DNA of 6,687 bases from Chitinophagaceae bacterium (GTDB lineage Bacteria > Bacteroidota > Bacteroidia > Chitinophagales > Chitinophagaceae): assembly GCA_016786525.1 (NCBI GenBank), contig JAEUVW010000059.1, forward strand, positions 1-6,687. The letters run 5' to 3'. Position numbers and translations under genes: made by a program. How positions within the stretch are numbered: position 1 is the stretch's first letter; each line of letters starts with the position of its first letter. The notes beneath the pieces are model-generated. The model saw only the letters and a list, made by a program, of their open reading frames with translations, had not been told where the DNA came from and made no database searches. Positions 1 through 5,769 of this stretch are shown piece by piece.

Positions 1-650
1 TTCGCCTGCGGGTTTTGCGCCAGCAATTGCGCTATTGCCTTTTTGTTGACGATGGCTGCCGCTTCCCGTTTCGGTGCGGTGGCCGCTTCCCCCCCGCTGC
101 GCGAAGGCCAGTGGTTGACCAGTATATGTACCGTGTCCCCGAGCAGAATGCCCTGTACCAGCAATACATCGCGGGTAAGACCGCCACCGGCAAATTTCAG
201 GTTGATGCCGATAGGCTTTGCACTCAGCACCCGGAAATATTTGGGATTGTACAACAAGCCCACATTGATGCCTCTCTTATCCGGCCCGTCGAAGCGGATA
301 TAGCGGTAATTGCGTTGTTTCAGCTCCGGCTGCTGTACCAGCACTTTCAATACACGGTCGTCTTCGATTTCGCAGACACCGACTATGGCTGCGCCATCCG
401 GCGTGTATTCCGTGCCCAGCTGGGCAATGACAGTAGCCATGTTTTTTGCTTTTTGCCGGAAAACCGCTTCCGTATACCGGTGTGAGCCGTCCGGGGTAAA
501 GTCCTCGTCGTTTGTCTCCGGGTTATCCTCCGGATTAAAAAAGTTTTCCAGATTGTAAAAAGCAACTGCCGCAACGGGATATTGCTTCTGCTGCGCCCGC
601 AGGCCGCTGCAACTCAGGCTAAACAATAAACAACACAATATGTGCCTCAT
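1..650 (-). CDS. Secreted endonuclease/exonuclease/phosphatase family protein (3' part outside window)
   Basis: Frame open from an ATG at 650-648 to the left edge: 216 residues plus two bases, no stop. Residues 1-19 form a short signal peptide (hydrophobic, ending GLRA before QQ). Family motifs seen: NLENFF at 33-38 (metal-site Asn), VCEIED at 92-97 (metal-binding Glu94), GINVGLLYNP at 127-136, TRDVL at 159-163 and VNHWPSRSGG at 178-187 (catalytic His180). These are the N-terminal two-thirds of the Mg-dependent EEP fold; the later GDFND-like and SDH-like motifs would lie off the window. In Bacteroidota such proteins are exported and act as nucleases or phosphodiesterases; the substrate cannot be read from sequence. 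It is transcribed away from the GT4 gene. The start follows a TATCTTTG element by only five bases, which suggests a very short or absent leader. Family assignment is firm, exact activity open. Confidence 0.9.
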   Translation of the reverse strand, partial: MRHILCCLLFSLSCSGLRAQQKQYPVAAVAFYNLENFFNPEDNPETNDEDFTPDGSHRYTEAVFRQKAKNMATVIAQLGTEYTPDGAAIVGVCEIEDDRVLKVLVQQPELKQRNYRYIRFDGPDKRGINVGLLYNPKYFRVLSAKPIGINLKFAGGGLTRDVLLVQGILLGDTVHILVNHWPSRSGGEAATAPKREAAAIVNKKAIAQLLAQNPQA

Positions 651-655
651 ACACT

Positions 656-663
656 CAAAGATA
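656..663 (-). promoter_or_regulatory. Candidate -7 promoter element for the EEP gene
   Basis: On the minus strand TATCTTTG matches the Bacteroidota -7 consensus TAnnTTTG exactly and lies five bases before the ATG at 650. The nearest TTTG upstream (693-690) is 26 bases away, longer than the usual spacer, so no good -33 element supports it. If used, transcription would begin at or very near the start codon. Confidence 0.45.
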
Positions 664-714
664 ATCCTTCATCACTTCTTTTGGGTCTCCAAAGACATTT
701 TCACGCCCGATCAT

Positions 715-722
715 TACTTTCG
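715..722 (+). promoter_or_regulatory. Weak candidate -7 element for the glycosyltransferase unit
   Basis: TACTTTCG differs from TAnnTTTG at one position and would place the transcript start about 35 bases before the ATG at 762. No convincing -33 element is seen at the expected spacing. It is listed only because it is the best match in the 111-base divergent gap. Confidence 0.2.
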
Positions 723-761
723 CATGGAAAAGTACTGCTCTATCATTAAAGAACTGCCGGA

Positions 762-1886
762 ATGAAAATAGGTTTTGATGCCAAAAGGATTTTTAATAAT
801 GCTACCGGGCTCGGCAACTACAGCAGGAGCCTGGTCAGCAACCTGCAGCATTTTTTCCCGGAGCAGGAGTACCATCTGTTCAGCCCCGAGGCCAGGCATT
901 CGGACTATGCAGCCACTTTCCTGCACTCCGGGCATTTTCATATTCACCAGAGCAAGACACGCTTAAAGTCTTACTGGCGCAGTTTTTCGATCGTTAAAGA
1001 CCTGGCCCTGACCGGCATTGAGCTCTATCATGGCCTGAGCAACGAACTCCCCCACAACCTGCACCGGGAGGGCATCAAAAGCGTAGTGACCATCCACGAC
1101 CTGATCTTTAAACTATATCCCGGAACGTATACGCTTTCAGAGCGCCTGATCTACGACCGCAAGTTCCGCTATGCCTGCCAGCATGCAGACCGGATTGTTG
1201 CCATCAGCGAAAACACAAAGCAGGATATCATCCGGCTCTACGGCACTGACCCCGCAAAGATCGAAGTCGTCTACCAGACCTGCAATCCTCTTTTCTACCG
1301 GCTGCGCCCTGCGGACGAAAACGAGGAAGTGCTCCGGCTGCTGAACCTTCCGTCCCGGTTTTTCCTTTACGTCGGCAGCGTGGAAGAGCGGAAGAACCTG
1401 AAACTGATCGTAGCAGCCATGCATCAGTTACCCCAAAGGGAAAGGCTCCCCCTGGTCATCGTGGGCAGAGGCGGGGCGTATAAGAAAGCCTGTAAGCAGC
1501 TGATCGCAAGCCTGGGACTGGAGCAGTATTTTATCTGGCTGGAGGTACAGGACAACCTGCAGCTGCAATCCCTGTACCAAAGTGCGGCGGCGCTGATCTA
1601 CCCTTCCTTCTATGAAGGGTTTGGCTTGCCCGTAGCAGAAGCCCTGCTCTCCAAAACCCCGGTGATCACTGCAGCCACTTCTTCGCTGAAAGAAGCCGGC
1701 GGACCGGACTCCTTTTACATCGACCCGGCGGATGCTGCTACCCTGGCGGAAGCTATGCTCCGTATCATACAGCAAGACCCTTCCCTGCCGGAAAGATGCG
1801 CAAAAGGCTATGCTTACGCACAGCAGACATTCTCCCCCGGGACCCTGACCGCGCAGCTCATGCAGCTCTACCAGACACTGACCTAA
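762..1886 (+). CDS. GT4 family glycosyltransferase
   Basis: A 374-residue cytosolic retaining glycosyltransferase with two Rossmann-like halves (GT-B fold), normal length for GT4. Seen: the N-terminal strand MKIGFDAKRI and glycine loop ATGLGNYSRSL at 14-24; VVTIHDLIF at 108-116; VAISENTKQDI at 146-156; YVGSVEERKNL at 203-213, whose R/K pair contacts the donor phosphates in the family; and the EX7E signature E285-GFGLPVA-E293. It has no signal peptide or membrane segment. By similarity of motifs (GSxExRKNL, IHDL) it resembles mannosyl- or rhamnosyl-transferases of O-antigen and exopolysaccharide clusters; donor and acceptor are inference. The start is the first ATG of the frame; no Shine-Dalgarno is seen. 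The next gene begins 15 bases after the stop, so the two are probably one transcript and may serve the same glycan. Confidence 0.9.
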   Translation: MKIGFDAKRIFNNATGLGNYSRSLVSNLQHFFPEQEYHLFSPEARHSDYAATFLHSGHFHIHQSKTRLKSYWRSFSIVKDLALTGIELYHGLSNELPHNLHREGIKSVVTIHDLIFKLYPGTYTLSERLIYDRKFRYACQHADRIVAISENTKQDIIRLYGTDPAKIEVVYQTCNPLFYRLRPADENEEVLRLLNLPSRFFLYVGSVEERKNLKLIVAAMHQLPQRERLPLVIVGRGGAYKKACKQLIASLGLEQYFIWLEVQDNLQLQSLYQSAAALIYPSFYEGFGLPVAEALLSKTPVITAATSSLKEAGGPDSFYIDPADAATLAEAMLRIIQQDPSLPERCAKGYAYAQQTFSPGTLTAQLMQLYQTLT

Positions 1887-1901
1887 ACCTTACCGAAAAC
1901 T

Positions 1902-3674
1902 ATGCAACCGACAGCCGGAGCGCAGCAAAATGCTTTTTATTCCAAGATCGTACTATGGCTTTGTTTTGCCGCTATGGCCTGGGGGAACCTTGTTTTTTAC
2001 CCCAGGTGGGAAAAGCCGGGTTCGGAATCCACAATAGCCTGGGATGTGGAGGGATACTACTGGTACCTGCCTTCCCTGTTTGTGTACAAAGACCTGAAAA
2101 AACAGGGCTTCAAAGACAGCATACTGAACAAATACAAGGCTTCGCCCGCCGACGGTTTTATCCACGGGTTTGTACATGAAAAGAGCGGGAATTATGTGCT
2201 CAAATACAGTTCCGGCATGGCAGTGCTGTATGCACCTGCATTTTTTGCAGGCCATGTGTCGGCAAAAGCACTGGGATATGATGCCGATGGTTTTTCCCTG
2301 CCGTATAAATTATCGCTGCAACTGTGGGGATTGCTTTTTTCTTTCCTGGGCCTGTTTTATTTGCGCAAACTACTGCTGCTGTACTACGACGATACGGTGA
2401 CGGCGATCGTACTCTTCCTGCTGGTGCTCGGCACCAATTACTTCAACTATGCCGCCATTGATGTGGGCATGTCCCATAGCTGGCTGTTTACCCTGTATGT
2501 ATTCATCATCCTCAACACGCAGCATTTTTATACAAGGGGAAAAGCCCGCTACCTTTACCGGGTCGGTTTCCTGACCGGCCTGGCCATACTGATCCGCCCC
2601 ACGGAAATCATAGCGGTATTGATCCCTGCACTGTGGGGGCTGGAATCCGTAAGCAGCCTGAAGCAGCGCTGCATTTTCCTGGCCGGGCGATGGAAGACTG
2701 TACTGATAGCGGCCTGCTGTGCGGTACCGTTCATTGCCCTGCAAATGGTGTATTGGAAATATGTCTCCGGCGAGTGGATCGTGTACAGTTACCAGGAACA
2801 GGGTTTTAACTGGATCAGGCCCCACGCCTTCGTCTACAGCTGGTCGTACCGCGCCGGCTGGCTCCGCTATGCACCGATGATGCTGCTGGCTTTTGCCGGC
2901 TTCTTCTTTTACTGGAAGCATGGCCGCAATAAACTGGCCGTCCTGCTTTTCTTTACCCTGAACTACTATATTGTTTCTGCCTGGAATATATGGGACTACG
3001 GTGGCTTCAGCGGGCGGGCGATGATCCAGAGCTACCCGGTGCTGGTCTTTCCTATCGCCACATTGATTGCACTGGCCCTGCGCAAAACATGGTCATCCCT
3101 CCTGCTCACGCCTTTCGTACTGCTGTTCCTGTACGCGAATATCTGGTTTACCTACCAGGCGCATGGCGGTGGCCTGCTGGATGCCTGGTGCACCACGAGG
3201 GCCTATTACTGGAAGATAGCGGGAAGGTGGTCTGTACCGAAAGAATATGATAAGCTGAAAGACACAGAAGAGCTGTTTGAAGGTACGCCGCAGTCCGTAC
3301 GGATCATTTACCAGGACACGAGTCATTTTTGTGTCACAAAAGAAAGGCACTCGGCCGAAGCTGTTGTCCTACCGGCCAGCCTGGCTTCCGGGACATGGAT
3401 CAGGGTGGCAGCCGATTTCCAATGTTTTCAGAAAGAATGGAGTGTCTGGCAGCTTCCGCAACTGGTGGTCAAATTTACCAGGGAAAATGAAGAACAGAAG
3501 GTGCGCTTTATCCGTGTTGGGCGCTTTATAGAAGAAGGGGAAACCAAACGCCTATACATGGATGTGAAGGTCCCGGAATCTCCTGCCGGGTCCATAAAAG
3601 TTTCGCTCTATAATGTGGAAAGCGACAAAAAGATGTGTATGCGCAATCTTGAAGTAAGCACTTTTACGGATTAG
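1902..3674 (+). CDS. Polytopic membrane protein, GT-C-like glycosyltransferase with C-terminal soluble domain
   Basis: A 590-residue protein. Hydrophobic segments lie near residues 13-32, 103-120, 138-160, 165-182, 190-206, 220-247, 264-283, 322-338, 344-360, 375-393 and 398-416, giving about ten or eleven spans. The first external loop carries WDVEGYYWYLP at 47-57, with D48 and E50 placed like the catalytic acid of GT-C enzymes (PMT/ArnT type). KYSSGMAVLYAP at 101-112, LIRPTEI at 230-236 and NIWDYGGFSGRAMIQ at 362-376 resemble motifs I know from Bacteroidota proteins labelled family-39 glycosyltransferases. Such enzymes move a sugar from a polyprenyl-phosphate carrier onto a periplasmic acceptor. 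Residues about 445-590 are soluble and rich in predicted beta strands, possibly a binding domain. It forms an apparent operon with the GT4 gene and is followed directly by a hairpin terminator. It could instead be a polymerase-like or uncharacterised membrane protein; substrate is unknown. Confidence 0.75.
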   Translation: MQPTAGAQQNAFYSKIVLWLCFAAMAWGNLVFYPRWEKPGSESTIAWDVEGYYWYLPSLFVYKDLKKQGFKDSILNKYKASPADGFIHGFVHEKSGNYVLKYSSGMAVLYAPAFFAGHVSAKALGYDADGFSLPYKLSLQLWGLLFSFLGLFYLRKLLLLYYDDTVTAIVLFLLVLGTNYFNYAAIDVGMSHSWLFTLYVFIILNTQHFYTRGKARYLYRVGFLTGLAILIRPTEIIAVLIPALWGLESVSSLKQRCIFLAGRWKTVLIAACCAVPFIALQMVYWKYVSGEWIVYSYQEQGFNWIRPHAFVYSWSYRAGWLRYAPMMLLAFAGFFFYWKHGRNKLAVLLFFTLNYYIVSAWNIWDYGGFSGRAMIQSYPVLVFPIATLIALALRKTWSSLLLTPFVLLFLYANIWFTYQAHGGGLLDAWCTTRAYYWKIAGRWSVPKEYDKLKDTEELFEGTPQSVRIIYQDTSHFCVTKERHSAEAVVLPASLASGTWIRVAADFQCFQKEWSVWQLPQLVVKFTRENEEQKVRFIRVGRFIEEGETKRLYMDVKVPESPAGSIKVSLYNVESDKKMCMRNLEVSTFTD

Positions 3675-3679
3675 ATAAA

Positions 3680-3710
3680 GATGGCGGCCCTACGGCCGCC
3701 ATCCATTTTT
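3680..3710. terminator. Intrinsic terminator between convergent genes
   Basis: GATGGCGGCC (3680-3689), loop CTAC, GGCCGCCATC (3694-3703): a perfect 10-bp GC-rich stem, then CA and five T on the plus strand. It begins five bases after the stop of the membrane protein gene, and the T tract touches the stop of the minus-strand beta-barrel gene at 3709-3711. On the minus strand the hairpin is followed by CTTTAT, a poorer U tract, so it is strongest for the plus transcript but may stop both. Confidence 0.85.
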
Positions 3711-4527
3711 ACAAAACATTGAACAATAAGTGCTCTACCCGGAACAGGAAACTCGTCGTTGCCATACGGTCCAGGTTGCCCTGCATCTGTTGCCGGAAGC
3801 CGACATCAATGCGTGTCTGGCTGCGGATGATAAACTGCAGGGAAGGCGCAATATCCACATAGTGCTGCTGCGTCTGCGGCAGGTATTGGCCCAGTACCTC
3901 CAGCATGACATTAAAATTCGTCTGCTGGTACGAAGTATACTTTTTAGGAAAGATCAGGCGCCCGGTAGATAAGGTGTAATTGATCCCTCTTGTTGCATTG
4001 CCGGGATGAATGGCGTTGCCTTTACCATTGTCAGTGATCTGCTCATAGCTGAGCGAAGCCGATATAGCCTGCTTGTGCAGCAATTGTGTTGCGATCAGCC
4101 CGATCTCGCCCCCGGTATTCATGCCGTTTGTTTCCAGCTCCTGGTAGTGCACATGCGCCTGGTTGTACGAGGCCCGGCCGAATGCTGCCATGCGGAAGTG
4201 GTGATGTACATCATCCTTGCTCAGAAAGCGGTATTTGACATAAGTGCCGGCGCCCACCACGCTCATAGGCCCTGCACTATTGCTCATGATCGCTTCGGCA
4301 TGGATCATCAGGTTTTTGTTTACGCCCCACATCAGCTCGGGCAGGAACTGGTAGGTCGTTTTGTTCATATGCTTTTCGTCCAGCAGGTTATTGGTCAGCC
4401 TGATGCCCAGGCTTTTGGCCGGCATATTGCTGGCCGGTTCCGTATAGGTAAAGAGTTCCTGTCCTGCGGCCTGGCCTGCAGACAGGAAAAGGCATACCAC
4501 CCCTATTACTTTTCTGAGTTGCATCAT
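3709..4527 (-). CDS. Probable outer-membrane beta-barrel protein of the metal-linked cluster
   Basis: A 272-residue protein. Residues 1 to about 22 are a signal peptide (basic start, hydrophobic VIGVVCLFLSAG core, Ala-rich cleavage region before QE). The rest alternates polar and hydrophobic residues in short strands with turns, for example LMIHAEAIMS, GTYVKYRFLS, HHFRMAAFGRASYN, GEIGLIATQLL, AISASLSYEQI, TNFNVMLEVLGQYL, APSLQFII and RIDVGFRQQM, as expected of a small outer-membrane barrel. It contains HHH at 108-110, HVHY at 125-128 and many methionines, but no clear metal motif. The family was not recognised by name. It starts 11 bases after the stop of the HMA gene, so it is probably co-transcribed, and it ends the cluster. 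Two adjacent ATG codons (4527 and 4524) could each be the start. It could be an outer-membrane exporter, sensor or structural partner; this is inference. Confidence 0.7.
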   Translation of the reverse strand: MMQLRKVIGVVCLFLSAGQAAGQELFTYTEPASNMPAKSLGIRLTNNLLDEKHMNKTTYQFLPELMWGVNKNLMIHAEAIMSNSAGPMSVVGAGTYVKYRFLSKDDVHHHFRMAAFGRASYNQAHVHYQELETNGMNTGGEIGLIATQLLHKQAISASLSYEQITDNGKGNAIHPGNATRGINYTLSTGRLIFPKKYTSYQQTNFNVMLEVLGQYLPQTQQHYVDIAPSLQFIIRSQTRIDVGFRQQMQGNLDRMATTSFLFRVEHLLFNVL

Positions 4528-4538
4528 ATCAAAAAAGA

Positions 4539-5084
4539 TTAAAGGGAAAGATGATAGATACGCGTTCCGGCCGCGATATGGGCGCCACAGGAACTTCCCG
4601 CCTTGCCTGTCTCATAGCATTTCATTTGCTCCTGCTTTTTGTACTTTTTGTACTCTGAAGCGGTCACAAAGTTCTTATCGACTATGGTAACGGTGCGCTC
4701 TCCTTGGATACGCTGGTCCCCGGCATTGACAATATGATAGGTGGCGCCTGCCAGCTGCAGGTGGGCATCTTTGCTCAGCTGTGTCTCCGGGAAGTCGGCA
4801 ACCAGTTGCAGGGTAGCGACGGCAAAACCGGCGCCGATCACCGCATCTTTCAACACGTCCGGATCGACGTTGGCCCCGTCTTTGAATTTGATCTTAAATA
4901 CTGATGTGTTCAGGTCTACATCAATAGACTCCACGAAGGAAACTTTTTCCAGCGACTTGAAAATGGATTTGCTGCACATACTGCAGGTAAGACCGCTGGC
5001 GGTGAGTAAGGCAGATTTAACCTGCGCGAAAGAAGAGGTAACGATACCGGTCATCATTACGATGACAAAAATGATAGTTCTCAT
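4539..5084 (-). CDS. Exported heavy-metal-associated (HMA) domain protein
   Basis: A 181-residue protein. Residues 1-20 are a signal peptide (IIFVIVMMTGIVTSSFA, cleavage before QV). Residues about 23-92 are an HMA ferredoxin-like domain with the metal loop GLTCSMCSKS (C34, C37) and the usual strand-helix-strand order (VESIDVDLNTSVFKIKF, then DVLKDAVIGAGFAV). HMA domains of CopZ/ATPase type bind Cu(I) or similar soft metals through CxxC, normally in the cytosol; here the domain is exported. A roughly 90-residue tail follows, with C156 and CGAH at 166-169, possibly a second metal or disulfide site. The start is set at 5084: an upstream in-frame ATG at 5135 would add 17 residues, put the signal core behind a charged leader, and lie in a hairpin loop. 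The preceding HYC_CC_PP-type gene ends 94 bases upstream. Metal identity is not shown by sequence. Confidence 0.88.
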   Translation of the reverse strand: MRTIIFVIVMMTGIVTSSFAQVKSALLTASGLTCSMCSKSIFKSLEKVSFVESIDVDLNTSVFKIKFKDGANVDPDVLKDAVIGAGFAVATLQLVADFPETQLSKDAHLQLAGATYHIVNAGDQRIQGERTVTIVDKNFVTASEYKKYKKQEQMKCYETGKAGSSCGAHIAAGTRIYHLSL

Positions 5085-5115
5085 TATTGAATATTTTTTT
5101 TGTTTTGAAATAGAT

Positions 5116-5166
5116 CGGTCAACGACCGGCCGCATATGCCGGTCACTGGCGCAGCTACTGCGTCAG
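5116..5166 (-). promoter_or_regulatory. Structured leader between the HYC_CC_PP and HMA genes
   Basis: The 94-base gap holds two stem-loops. One is GACCGGC at 5124-5130 with GCCGGTC at 5138-5144 (7-bp stem, 7-base loop). The other is 5146-5154 with 5158-5166 (9 positions, one C-A mismatch in the minus transcript, 3-base loop). CGGTC at 5116-5120 can pair with the same arm, 5124-5128, making a mutually exclusive alternative. No T tract follows. The stop of the upstream gene is also followed by eight T on the minus strand (5178-5171) after a weak 4-bp stem. It might be an attenuator, an RNA-processing site or a stability element; function is inference. Confidence 0.4.
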
Positions 5167-5178
5167 GAACAAAAAAAA

Positions 5179-5577
5179 TCAGATTCTGAGATTACGGTTC
5201 TTCAGGAAAACAGGAAGCGGATCCGGGGGCGGCTTTTGCAGATCGGTAACCAATACCGATTCCTGTAAAGCAGACTGAAAGGCCCGGGGAATAGAAAATA
5301 CCGGGAGCACATCGGCCACAAAACCGGTAAAGCTTAAGGCCTGTACTTCTGTAATTTTCTGGTCCTGTACTTTTTTGATCAGCTTGGTCTTACTCTCGCA
5401 ACAACTGTCTTCTCCCTGATCCATACCACAATCGGCACAGGGTTCGCTGGCAGCATACTGGCCGAAATCAATCTGTGTTTCGATCAGGTCGCCCATGCAA
5501 TAGTGCTGCCGCAACAGCAGACCGCTGGCGGCAAAAAAATACACGAATACTACTATGCTGACGAGAAAACGCTTCAC
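5179..5577 (-). CDS. HYC_CC_PP family-like small cysteine-rich envelope protein
   Basis: A 132-residue protein when started at the GTG at 5577-5575. Residues 2-22 are a signal or anchor segment (KRFLVSIVVFVYFFAASGLLL), directly followed by HYC at 25-27, then CADC (C47, C50), a CC pair at 59-60 and PPPDP at 116-120. The ordered HYC, CC and PP features match the Bacteroidota family named after them, and length fits. The family has no established function that I know of; the His/Cys motifs suggest metal or redox chemistry outside the cytoplasm. A TTG at 5598 would add seven aromatic residues, but it lies inside a promoter-like TAGCTTTG element, and the GTG gives the usual basic start MKRF. It is the first gene of the minus-strand cluster, ahead of the exported HMA gene and the barrel gene, and divergent from bshA. 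Confidence 0.78.
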   Translation of the reverse strand: MKRFLVSIVVFVYFFAASGLLLRQHYCMGDLIETQIDFGQYAASEPCADCGMDQGEDSCCESKTKLIKKVQDQKITEVQALSFTGFVADVLPVFSIPRAFQSALQESVLVTDLQKPPPDPLPVFLKNRNLRI

Positions 5578-5595
5578 AAAAAAATAATAATAGAA

Positions 5596-5603
5596 CAAAG
5601 CTA
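5596..5603 (-). promoter_or_regulatory. Candidate -7 promoter element for the HYC/HMA/barrel cluster
   Basis: TAGCTTTG on the minus strand matches TAnnTTTG exactly, 18 bases before the GTG start. It is preceded by TTCTGC (5611-5606) two bases upstream. T-rich sequence lies about 17 bases upstream but no clear TTG -33 element. If this is the promoter, the TTG at 5598 cannot be a start codon. Confidence 0.5.
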
Positions 5604-5605
5604 TT

Positions 5606-5644
5606 GCAGAATATTTAAATAAAACGATAAAAAAGAATTTCTGC
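5606..5644. promoter_or_regulatory. Inverted repeat between divergent promoters (possible shared operator)
   Basis: GCAGAA at 5606-5611 and TTCTGC at 5639-5644 are inverted copies separated by 27 A/T-rich bases. Each copy sits two or three bases ahead of a TAnnTTTG element, facing outward toward its own gene. The symmetry suggests a common regulator or a shared promoter spacer sequence. The arms are only six bases, so chance is possible. Confidence 0.3.
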
Positions 5645-5647
5645 TCC

Positions 5648-5655
5648 TACTTTTG
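5648..5655 (+). promoter_or_regulatory. Candidate -7 promoter element for bshA
   Basis: TACTTTTG matches TAnnTTTG exactly. Transcription would begin near 5660, giving bshA a leader of about 130 bases. The expected -33 region (5620-5632) is A-rich without TTG, so support rests on the -7 match and its TTCTGC neighbour. Confidence 0.5.
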
Positions 5656-5660
5656 CGCGT

Positions 5661-5762
5661 ATGAAACGGAGCTGGCGCAATCTGCTCTCTCCCAGGAGAG
5701 TATCGCAGCGAAGTTCCTTGCCTGCCGGCAGGCGGGCATCCGACAAAAATAATCGCCGCTGA
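5661..5762 (+). CDS. Possible 33-residue basic leader peptide upstream of bshA
   Basis: ATG at 5661 opens 33 codons ending with TGA at 5760-5762. The product begins MKRSWRNLLSPRR and ends DKNNRR, with nine arginines and three lysines and no cysteine. It would be read from the very 5' end of the predicted transcript, because the ATG is five bases after TACTTTTG, the same spacing as at the EEP gene. It ends 28 bases before bshA. The frame runs through a 14-bp palindrome, which argues that the region may be RNA or repeat and not protein. No family was recognised. It could equally be an untranslated structured leader. Confidence 0.2.
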   Translation: MKRSWRNLLSPRRVSQRSSLPAGRRASDKNNRR

Positions 5763-5769
5763 AAGCGGC
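5682..5769 (+). other. Other stem-loops in the bshA leader
   Basis: CTCTC (5687-5691) pairs with GAGAG (5696-5700) over a CCAG loop, and flanking CTGC (5682-5685) with GCAG (5705-5708) across an internal loop. Further down, GCCGCT (5755-5760), loop GAA, AGCGGC (5764-5769) is a perfect 6-bp hairpin about 21 bases before the bshA ATG. No T tract follows on the plus strand, so it is not a terminator for bshA. I matched it to no known riboswitch class. Confidence 0.35.
5717..5736. repeat. GC-rich palindrome in the bshA leader
   Basis: GCCTGCCGGCAGGC at 5720-5733 is a perfect 14-base palindrome, extendable to 5717-5736 with two G-T wobbles and one C-G pair. CCTGCCGGCAGG-type palindromes remind me of short dispersed intergenic repeats in Bacteroidota; only one copy is visible here, so the repeat status is inference. 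As RNA it would form a compact hairpin. Confidence 0.4.

Noticed and set aside
640..765. 41-codon plus-strand ORF whose TGA overlaps the GT4 ATG (ATGA)
   Set aside because: Although the overlap suggests coupling, it begins inside the EEP gene, is His/Phe-rich without recognisable features, and is best explained by chance.
2370..2921. 183-codon antisense frame inside the membrane transferase gene
   Set aside because: It has no membrane, signal or domain pattern and lies opposite a gene with consistent coding features.
4006..4542. 178-codon plus-strand frame opposite the beta-barrel gene
   Set aside because: The minus-strand reading has a signal peptide, strand pattern and operon spacing; the plus reading has none of these.
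4635..4660. Direct repeat GTACTTTTTGTACT
   Set aside because: It lies in the HMA gene and encodes the repeated KKYKKQ run; it is explained by coding sequence and is too short to call a repeat element.
5085..5135. Upstream in-frame ATG at 5135 for the HMA protein
   Set aside because: It would put a charged 17-residue leader before the signal peptide and its codon sits in the loop of the 5124-5144 hairpin; the ATG at 5084 gives a normal exported protein.
5171..5189. Terminator after the HYC_CC_PP-like gene (TCAG-AAT-CTGA stem plus eight T)
   Set aside because: The stem is only four base pairs and lies within the last codons; it is too weak to call a terminator, though partial attenuation is possible.
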